Source: Photorhabdus luminescens subsp. luminescens (lineage in GTDB: Bacteria; Pseudomonadota; Gammaproteobacteria; Enterobacterales; Enterobacteriaceae). Taken from it: DNA of 64,000 bases. A model generated the notes under the pieces. That model was not told where the DNA came from and made no database searches. It was given only the letters and a program-made list of their open reading frames with translations. Below, piece after piece: positions 59,801 through 64,000 of this stretch (within the stretch, counting starts at the first letter, position 1; every line of letters begins with the position of its first letter). Location of the stretch: positions 868,001 through 932,000 of the forward strand of contig NZ_JXSK01000001.1 of the NCBI RefSeq assembly GCF_001083805.1. Direction: 5' to 3'. The position numbers and the translations under genes are program-made.

Positions 59801-60415
59801 AGGAACGAGTAAATCTACAGAACTTTCATCCAGGTGCCCATGATGATCAATATTTAGATTAATTTTGGCTGTACCAAACTGTGATAGCCATTTCTGAGTA
59901 TTATTGGTTATCTGACTATTTAATTTATTGACAACATAATCTTGGGCTAATTTTTTTGGATCTGAATTTAACAATCCCAGGAGTTCAGTGCCGCGAGATA
60001 GGATTAAAGGGGGAGTATTTTGATTATCATCTTTATGACTATTTTCATATAACTGGGGTATTTTGGGTTTTTCATCGCTATCGTTTTTTCCTATTGCGCT
60101 TCTCTTTGATAAGAAGTCACCACACCGCCTCTGACCTGATTGCTTTTTCTCTTTATTAGTAACGTTTTCGTGTAATTTATTGCTATCCTGTCCGGTTATC
60201 GGTTTTTTTCTATCAATATCATGCTTTATAACTGCTTCTGGATATTCCTGACAACTTTCAACACCAATCAAAGACTTTCCTGGTTCAGATAAAACAGGGT
60301 AGCTTTTTAGTAGCATAAGCGCTGCAAATAAAAAAAAGACCAGTAGCGCACTCTTATTTATCTTATAACTCATTAAGTTACGAAAAATACGATTGATGTT
60401 CATCAGTAATACCAT
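53876..60415 (-). CDS. Giant inverse autotransporter (intimin/invasin family adhesin)
   Basis: A 2179-residue type Ve secreted adhesin. From ATG 60413-60415 there is a signal sequence (hydrophobic SALLVFFLFAALMLL, about residues 22-36). A periplasmic linker leads to the intimin-type beta-barrel (about 160-420), with WLSQFGTAKINLNID, GVGTRLFINNWMYGANTFYD, RYDLVERNNNIILNYLKK at its end. About 13 Big1 Ig-like domains follow; nine are nearly identical, 112 residues each, typified by YNNGADSYTFTATVKDGHGN and LTKQSNSVSNAQGQVTATL. The C-terminus, with two Cys and ending AYNSLAYVVLCEE, resembles the terminal adhesive domain of invasins. It likely binds host or nematode surfaces; target unknown. A longer reading to 60457 is possible. 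Confidence 0.9.
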   Translation of the reverse strand: MVLLMNINRIFRNLMSYKINKSALLVFFLFAALMLLKSYPVLSEPGKSLIGVESCQEYPEAVIKHDIDRKKPITGQDSNKLHENVTNKEKKQSGQRRCGDFLSKRSAIGKNDSDEKPKIPQLYENSHKDDNQNTPPLILSRGTELLGLLNSDPKKLAQDYVVNKLNSQITNNTQKWLSQFGTAKINLNIDHHGHLDESSVDLLVPFYDDKDHWLVYSQYGYRHKDSRDTVNLGVGTRLFINNWMYGANTFYDNDLTGNNSRFSLGGELWTNYLKMSANAYFRLSDWHNSRDLANYYERPANGYDLIADMYLPSMPSLGAKIKYEQYFGDNVALFGTNNRQKDPYAATIGVNYTPVPLITAGVDYKLGKEGKSDGIFSLNVNYRFGVPLSEQLSPENVSSLRSLAGSRYDLVERNNNIILNYLKKQQHFRLLVPVIEIGGYGGEIKPIQIQSDTPFKNVTWDLPELFQKNGGIINVESTHGYTIQLPEYQPDGKNDYTITGTIKDVQQNVQIQIHVLQRNISLSVNTTDPLIADGNAKYVYTATLLGADKKTPIENAKLVWDTDKKDPGLKLKPDSEATDKNGQQTATLTSTTPLSDIQVSVSINGERITTDKKVSFTETSSSYRVSRVTVDKDSGLYNNGADSYTFTATVVDAHGKPVADKPIDIEWQTEPTEAGLKLTKQSSPVSNAQGQVTATLTSTVVVKDVQVSAKTVSQPTAVNADKKVSFAELSDSYRVTGVTVEVDKDKVRYNNGADSYTFTATVKDGHGNLVVDQPVEIDWQTDPAVAGLKLTKQSNSVSNAQGQVTATLTSTAAVADVQVSAKTASQQTAVKAASKVSFVELSTSYYVASVAVDVDKDEKRYNNGADSYTFTATVKDGHGNLVVDQPVEIDWQTDPAVAGLKLTKQSNSVSNAQGQVTATLTSTAAVTDVQVSAKTASQQTAVKAASKVSFVELSTSYYVASVTVEVDKDKVRYNNGADSYTFTATVKDGHGNLVVDQPVEIDWQTDPAVAGLKLTKQSNSVSNAQGQVTATLTSTAAVTDVQVSAKTASQQTAVKAASKVSFVELSTSYYVASVAVDVDKDEKRYNNGADSYTFTATVKDGHGNLVVDQPVEIDWQTDPAVAGLKLTKQSNSVSNAQGQVTATLTSTAAVKDVQVSAKTASQQTAVKAESKVSFVELSTSYYVASVAVDVDKDEKRYNNGTDSYTFTATVKDGHGNLVVDQPVEIDWQTDPAVAGLKLTKQSNSVSNAQGQVTATLTSTAAVTDVQVSAKTASQQTAVKAASKVSFVELSTSYYVASVAVDVDKDEKRYNNGTDSYTFTATVKDGHGNLVVDQPVEIDWQTDPAVAGLKLTKQSNSVSNAQGQVTATLTSTAAVTDVQVSAKTASQQTAVKAASKVSFVELSTSYYVASVAVDVDKDEKRYNNGTDSYTFTATVKDGHGNLVVDQPVEIDWQTDPAVAGLKLTKQSNSVSNAQGQVTATLTSTAAVTDVQVSAKTASQQTAVKAASKVSFVELSTSYYVASVAVDVDKDEKRYNNGADTYTFTATVKDGHGNLVVDQPVEIDWQTDPAVAGLKLTKQSNSVSNAQGQVTATLTSTAAVTDVQVSAKTASQQTAVKAASKVSFVELSTSYYVASVAVDVDKDKDEKRYNNGADSYTFTATVKDGHGNLVVDQPVEIDWQTEPTEAGLTLTKQSNPVSNAQGQVTATLTSTAAVKDVRVSAKAAANPSWVEADRKVSFEDLSTSYHVTRVTVDKEGPLYNEGTDAYTFTATVEDAYGNLVVDKPIDIDWQTDPAVDGLTLTKQSNPVSNAQGQVTATLSSTVVAIDVQVSAKTATQQTPVKVDKKISFISPDELASLTVSPDHVTEGEGEGHTYTFTATVKDFSGQAKSGVTVAWSATNSKGVTITDKNLVTQVVGDGKTDADGKAQYQIYSKSGGFVAVMVTAKVNDSSVGSKNKTVEIKANEQDVTGFFILDYDPVDGKGYGNSVPKERMNFAWPKMQFVPEYLPGKLTIAGYTGVYDSNNRNIVDVDGEYFRVKKTGTVTLTATFTHPISGRYLKYVIPDVKIDHFVIIDSNPGGPGIGIVFSGDRIDNSKPLPRCTRGNRIQESDLGESIDYLVNNLNLNLIEKGLLGDPRRGLNPNGVRMGGLQKNETSIQAHFLDNNVRNALAYNSLAYVVLCEE
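55403..58430 (-). repeat. Nine near-identical 336-bp tandem repeats within the adhesin gene
   Basis: Each unit encodes one 112-residue Big1 domain. Boundaries recur at 55745, 56081, 56417, 56753, 57089, 57425, 57761 and 58097, a fixed 336-bp period, except one 342-bp unit with an extra KD pair near 55490. Units differ by only a few bases, so recent expansion or gene conversion is likely. Confidence 0.95.
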
Positions 60416-60617
60416 AAATCTCTTACCTTTATATTCAGTTATAGCTACTGAGCACATTAAATGACTTTCTATAACTTTGTATAATGAAAATAAATTATCA
60501 GCCGATAACCATTAGTAATCACTTAGCAAAACAAAAACCGCAGGAAACCATTTTCTAACACGGCATTCAGTATTTATACAATTTTCATTAAAAACATATT
60601 TTCATTAAAAACATAAG

Positions 60618-60656
60618 CAGAAAACCCGTTGTACAAGTATTCCAACGGGTTTTCTG
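60618..60656. terminator. Terminator resembling that of prs
   Basis: CAGAAAACCCGTTG (60618-60631) pairs with CAACGGGTTTTCTG (60643-60656). It closes the tail-fibre transcript. Stem and first loop bases (GTACAA) match the prs terminator at 43681-43717. Confidence 0.85.
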
Positions 60657-60658
60657 TT

Positions 60659-60785
60659 TATACTCGTTATCTTTCAAGCTGCCTCTTTGTTGGCTGCGCT
60701 CACTCACCCCAGTCACATCGTTATCTATGCTCCTGGGGATTCGCTCCCTTGCCGCCGCGCTGCAACTCGAAATCTATTAGGTATA
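60659..60785. repeat. ERIC element downstream of the tail-fibre-like gene
   Basis: A 127-bp ERIC copy with CACTCACCCCAGTCACATCG and TGCTCCTGGGGATTCG, directly next to the terminator, and 31 bp from the stop of the tail-fibre-like gene. Confidence 0.95.
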
Positions 60786-60816
60786 CTTGTAATTACTGAG
60801 TTCGCACTCAGTAATA

Positions 60817-62499
60817 TTATGGTTTTTCCGGCCGTTGAACTCTAACATTAATCACTCGCCCATCGGGAATATCGCATAGTTCACCATCATTATAATAAAT
60901 GACTTCTCCATCACTATTAACGCTCTTGACGCGTTTATTTTGGGCAAATATCGGCGCATCTTTATTTTGACGATGATAACATTCAATAGTGATATCGCCA
61001 TTAGATGGATCTACTGATTCACAAACCCAAATCAGATTTAATCCGTTGCTATCTGCCGGAACGATAGTACCACCGTGAATGCCCCATGCTCCATCTTTAG
61101 CAAAACCGTTGCAACCACTAATGCGATATTTCCCTATATCTATTCGCTCGACAGTCATGCCTTCCGCTTCACGAGTTAGCTCATAAGTTCCGTCTGGATA
61201 AATACTCACTACAGGGCTGGATACTTTGAGATTGCCGTTAGTATCGGCAATGCAATTATCATTAAAAACTGCAATAGGGTTACCGTTATATCTCAACTTC
61301 TCGCCAACTGTCAGCCTGCCATATTTTTTTTCATTGCAAATATCAAAATCCGATGACCCGTCACCTGGAAACCCAATGTAGGCGGTTCTTTTTCCTCCCT
61401 CAACAAACTGGAAATATGCGTGTCTATCCGTGTCATATATTATATTAAAAACGCCTCCGGCCCCCTTTAAATTTGCCGACCCGGCATCAATCTGACCCGC
61501 AGGAGAAACAGAAAAAACCCGATTGTTATTAAAATATGCAACCAACTCACCACCGATTGTTAATTTGCCAGATTTTTTTTCGTTACAAATATCAAAATCC
61601 GGTGAACCGTCACCTGGAAATCCAACGTAAGCCGTTCTTTTTGCTCCCTCAATAAACTGACAATATGCATGTTTACCCGTGTCATGAATTATATTAAAAA
61701 CTCCGGCATTCCCCCTTATACTCGCCGACGCAGCTTCAATATGACCTGCGGGAGAAACAGAAAAAACTCGCTTGCCGTTAATATCTATCGTATATCCGTA
61801 GGTATCGACGCTACCCCCACGCACAATACCGGTTTTAATATAATTGTCATACCAATTGTAAAGCGTAAACCCGACTATCTCACTTGTCGGTTTAGCTCCC
61901 TGCAAAGAAACTAACATAGTCGCATTACGTTCAGTAGGCAGTGTTTCAACCTGTTTAAACCTAAAATACTGTGGATAATTTCCACCATTGGCCGATACCG
62001 CATTTTTCGCCAATTCCACTGTTTCCGATAAGCCGAGGTTTTTTACAAACGCGTTTTTATCAGGAATATCTGCGCCATTTTGATTTTTTGCCAACCGGTT
62101 ATTAGCATTATCATTTACATCAGAAACAAGTTTCTGCGTTACCGCGAGGGTATTACTGTTACCGGTTTTATCTGTAAGCTGCGTAACACCTTTTTGTGTT
62201 AATGAGGCACTCGGTACTTCTATTGCAATTTTTTGTTCTAACGCTCTATTTAGTTGAACAATAAGTTTAGCGATATCTCCATCATCCAGAACATCATTGC
62301 CGGAATATGTTGCGATAAAATTAGCCACAACAGATGTTATTGTCGATGATTGACGTAATACCTTGTTTAGTAAATGAGTAGTAATATTTTCTGGTGGAAA
62401 TCCCGTCTTCAAACTCCGGCTTTCTTCATATCCTTCTTGACTCACCACGTTAGCATTATTACTAATAGAAAAAGCTTTAAAATCATTTTTTTGACTCAT
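60817..62499 (-). CDS. Phage tail-fibre-like protein (solitary)
   Basis: A 560-residue protein with a perfect AGGAGG ribosome site. Residues about 85-165 look like the N-terminal shaft of P2/Mu-type tail fibres: ASLTQKGVTQLTDKTGNSNT, LAVTQKLVSDVNDNANNRLA. Two repeats of about 80 residues follow, each with RVFSVSPAG, GVFNII, KRTAY and GFPGDGS blocks and ending FDICNEKK. The C-terminal 130 residues are a distinct globular domain (YPDGTYELTREAEGMTVERI) seen at the tips of Photorhabdus tail fibres. No other phage genes are near. It may act as a spare receptor-binding module or be a relic of a lost prophage or tailocin. Confidence 0.75.
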   Translation of the reverse strand: MSQKNDFKAFSISNNANVVSQEGYEESRSLKTGFPPENITTHLLNKVLRQSSTITSVVANFIATYSGNDVLDDGDIAKLIVQLNRALEQKIAIEVPSASLTQKGVTQLTDKTGNSNTLAVTQKLVSDVNDNANNRLAKNQNGADIPDKNAFVKNLGLSETVELAKNAVSANGGNYPQYFRFKQVETLPTERNATMLVSLQGAKPTSEIVGFTLYNWYDNYIKTGIVRGGSVDTYGYTIDINGKRVFSVSPAGHIEAASASIRGNAGVFNIIHDTGKHAYCQFIEGAKRTAYVGFPGDGSPDFDICNEKKSGKLTIGGELVAYFNNNRVFSVSPAGQIDAGSANLKGAGGVFNIIYDTDRHAYFQFVEGGKRTAYIGFPGDGSSDFDICNEKKYGRLTVGEKLRYNGNPIAVFNDNCIADTNGNLKVSSPVVSIYPDGTYELTREAEGMTVERIDIGKYRISGCNGFAKDGAWGIHGGTIVPADSNGLNLIWVCESVDPSNGDITIECYHRQNKDAPIFAQNKRVKSVNSDGEVIYYNDGELCDIPDGRVINVRVQRPEKP

Positions 62500-62864
62500 A
62501 TATCCTCCTAAAATTAAACAACGTCATTTTATGATCAACATATTAAATCATTGTAAAAACTGCTCCACATAATTTATCTTAATTATAGTTTATCTCGAAA
62601 AAACAATAATGAAACTTTCTTATGACTTAGGTCGTTAACTATTTTTGTACTGCTGACAACAATAAAAGATTCAATATTTTCAATCCAGACAGATATCAAA
62701 ACTATTTGCGCTTAATATCTTTAAGTAACTTTTCTCTTTCCAATTTCCTCCCGAAGATTTTCGTAACAATATTTCCTATACTTTCAAACTGAACTTTGTA
62801 CTTGTAGCCCCCGACAGGTAAACTATTCTTCTTTTTGTTTTACTGCCAAAAGTGAAGAAAAATA
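62500..62864. other. Spacer upstream of pth
   Basis: AT-rich, holds the tail-fibre and pth promoters. On the minus strand about 45 codons (62697-62837) read without a stop (VGGYKYKVQFESIGNIVTKI, FGRKLEREKLLKDIKRK) but lack a start codon; this could be a gene remnant. No other feature seen. Confidence 0.35.
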
Positions 62865-63455
62865 GTGAGTAACATAAAATTAATCGTCGGTCTGGCTAAT
62901 CCCGGCGCTGAATATGCCCAGACCAGACACAATGCCGGAGCCTGGTATGTTGACCTGCTCGCTCGGAGCCGCAATCAATCACTGAAAGAAGAGAATAAAT
63001 TTTTCGGTTATACCGCCCGAATTAATATTTGCGGTCACGATGTTCGTCTGTTAGTCCCGACGACATTTATGAATCTCAGTGGTAAATCTGTCGCTGCCCT
63101 CGCCTCTTTCTACCGCATCCAACCGGATGAAATTCTGGTGGCCCATGATGAACTCGATTTACCGCCAGGAGTGGCAAAAATGAAACTGGGTGGCAGTCAT
63201 GGCGGTCATAATGGTTTGAAAGATATTCAGAACAAATTTGGCAATAACCCTAACTTTCACCGTTTACGCATCGGTATCGGTCATCCCGGCGACAAAAATA
63301 AAGTTGTTGGCTTCGTGCTAGGCAAACCACCCGCCAGTGAACAAAAGCTGATCGATGATGCCATTGATGAAGCTCTACGTTGTACCGATATCCTGATGAA
63401 ACAAGATATGGATAAGGCAATCAATCGGTTACATAGCTTCAAAGCCAGCGCTTGA
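62865..63455 (+). CDS. pth: Peptidyl-tRNA hydrolase
   Basis: A 196-residue enzyme that frees tRNA from prematurely released peptidyl-tRNA. The sequence matches E. coli Pth: [20 protein letters not shown], the catalytic His in that RHNAG block (about residue 21), [37 protein letters not shown] and [20 protein letters not shown]. It starts at a GTG (62865), as in E. coli. ychF follows 135 bp later. Confidence 0.97.
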   Translation: MSNIKLIVGLANPGAEYAQTRHNAGAWYVDLLARSRNQSLKEENKFFGYTARINICGHDVRLLVPTTFMNLSGKSVAALASFYRIQPDEILVAHDELDLPPGVAKMKLGGSHGGHNGLKDIQNKFGNNPNFHRLRIGIGHPGDKNKVVGFVLGKPPASEQKLIDDAIDEALRCTDILMKQDMDKAINRLHSFKASA

Positions 63456-63590
63456 TAACATGAAATCGATAAATCTTGTCTGTAAGATCGTGATAGCCCG
63501 CCATTCCGTGTATAATGGCGCCAATTTTTTTTGACTCATCGAACAGGCTAACACAGCCTTTTGATTTATAAGTAAATTAAGGTGAAAATC

Positions 63591-64000
63591 ATGGGATTCA
63601 AATGCGGTATCGTTGGCCTGCCTAACGTCGGAAAATCAACATTATTCAATGCGCTGACTAAAGCCGGTATCGAAGCAGCAAACTTCCCGTTCTGCACCAT
63701 TGAACCCAACACCGGTGTGGTCCCTATGCCAGATCCACGGCTTGAACAACTGGCGGAAATTGTGAAACCTCAGCGAATCCTACCGACCACGATGGAATTC
63801 GTCGATATTGCTGGTCTGGTAAAAGGCGCATCAAAAGGTGAAGGCTTAGGCAACCAGTTTTTGACCAACATTCGTGAAACAGAAGCCATCGGTCATGTTG
63901 TGCGCTGTTTTGTCAATGACAATATCATTCACGTTTCCGGTCAAGTTGACCCTGCTGCTGATATTGAGATTATCAATACCGAACTGGCCCTTTCCGATCT
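63591..64000 (+). CDS. ychF: Ribosome-binding ATPase YchF, N-terminal part (cut by window edge)
   Basis: Starts [17 protein letters not shown], the P-loop of this Obg-type ATPase, and runs about 136 codons to the window end, including [20 protein letters not shown] and [20 protein letters not shown]. YchF binds the ribosome and hydrolyses ATP rather than GTP, and is involved in stress responses. A GGTG-containing site lies before the ATG. The pth-ychF pair is conserved in enterobacteria. Confidence 0.97.
   Translation, partial: MGFKCGIVGLPNVGKSTLFNALTKAGIEAANFPFCTIEPNTGVVPMPDPRLEQLAEIVKPQRILPTTMEFVDIAGLVKGASKGEGLGNQFLTNIRETEAIGHVVRCFVNDNIIHVSGQVDPAADIEIINTELALSD

Larger units (their letters stand above)
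60416..60816. other. Spacer upstream of the adhesin gene
   Basis: Holds the adhesin promoter region, a 17-bp direct duplication (TTTTCATTAAAAACATA twice, about 60582-60615), a terminator and an ERIC element listed separately. No gene seen. Confidence 0.5.

Noticed and set aside
62697-62837. 45 stop-free codons on the minus strand before pth
   Set aside because: No start codon and too short to judge; mentioned only in the spacer entry.

Overview
The window is chromosomal DNA of a bioluminescent enterobacterium, almost certainly Photorhabdus (P. laumondii/luminescens group). The main evidence is a complete luxCDABE operon whose proteins I recognise as the Photorhabdus ones, a PA-IL type lectin matching Photorhabdus PllA, three 127-bp ERIC elements, a type I-F style CRISPR array, and a backbone of genes in E. 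coli-like order. I had no database access; all identities rest on reading the proteins and recalled families.

Layout. 0-0.9 kb: cutC (cut by the window edge) and yecM. 0.95-4.9 kb: an accessory insert with a decayed toxin-antitoxin pair, the lectin pllA, yceI-yceJ and a cyclase-family hydrolase. 5-8.4 kb: argS and murJ. 8.4-10.3 kb: a decayed CRISPR mini-locus, then an intact 16-repeat array; both have matching leaders, and no cas gene is in view. 10.3-14.5 kb: rimJ, mdtH, yceB, ycdY, ghrA.

14.8-34 kb is an island-like region starting at tRNA-Ser(GGA), the serX position next to ghrA. The tRNA is followed by three 172-bp tandem units, each ending in a copy of the tRNA 3' end and carrying a terminator, an arrangement like E. 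coli tyrT/rtT. Then come higBA, mazEF (mazF has apparently lost its normal start codon), two unknown genes, luxCDABE on the minus strand, and directly upstream of lux an eight-gene minus-strand cluster. That cluster encodes a ketoreductase, ACP, active-site-less ketosynthase partner, double-hotdog dehydratase, ketosynthase, NodU/TobZ-type carbamoyltransferase, amino acid:carrier-protein ligase and BtrH-like acyltransferase. It reads as a reducing type II PKS/FAS-like pathway using an aminoacyl-ACP, and is my best candidate for an undescribed system. Degenerate pieces of the tRNA-linked repeat lie on both sides of lux.

34-44 kb is backbone: dauA, kdsA, sirB1 (sirB2 is absent), prmC, prfA, hemA, and divergent lolB-ispE-prs, then ychH. 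44-62.5 kb is a second accessory block between ychH and pth. It holds a giant inverse autotransporter (intimin/invasin family) with about 13 Big1-like domains, nine of them nearly identical at the DNA level. Downstream are three tandem ~500-residue paralogues (plus a fourth, dead copy), three further Ig-like proteins without signal peptides, and a lone tail-fibre-like gene. The window ends with pth and the start of ychF.

How the genes work together: LuxD releases myristate from acyl carriers, LuxC/LuxE reduce it to the aldehyde, and LuxAB oxidise it with FMNH2 and O2 to give light. The neighbouring cluster is also acyl-carrier chemistry, but a metabolic link with lux is only a hypothesis.
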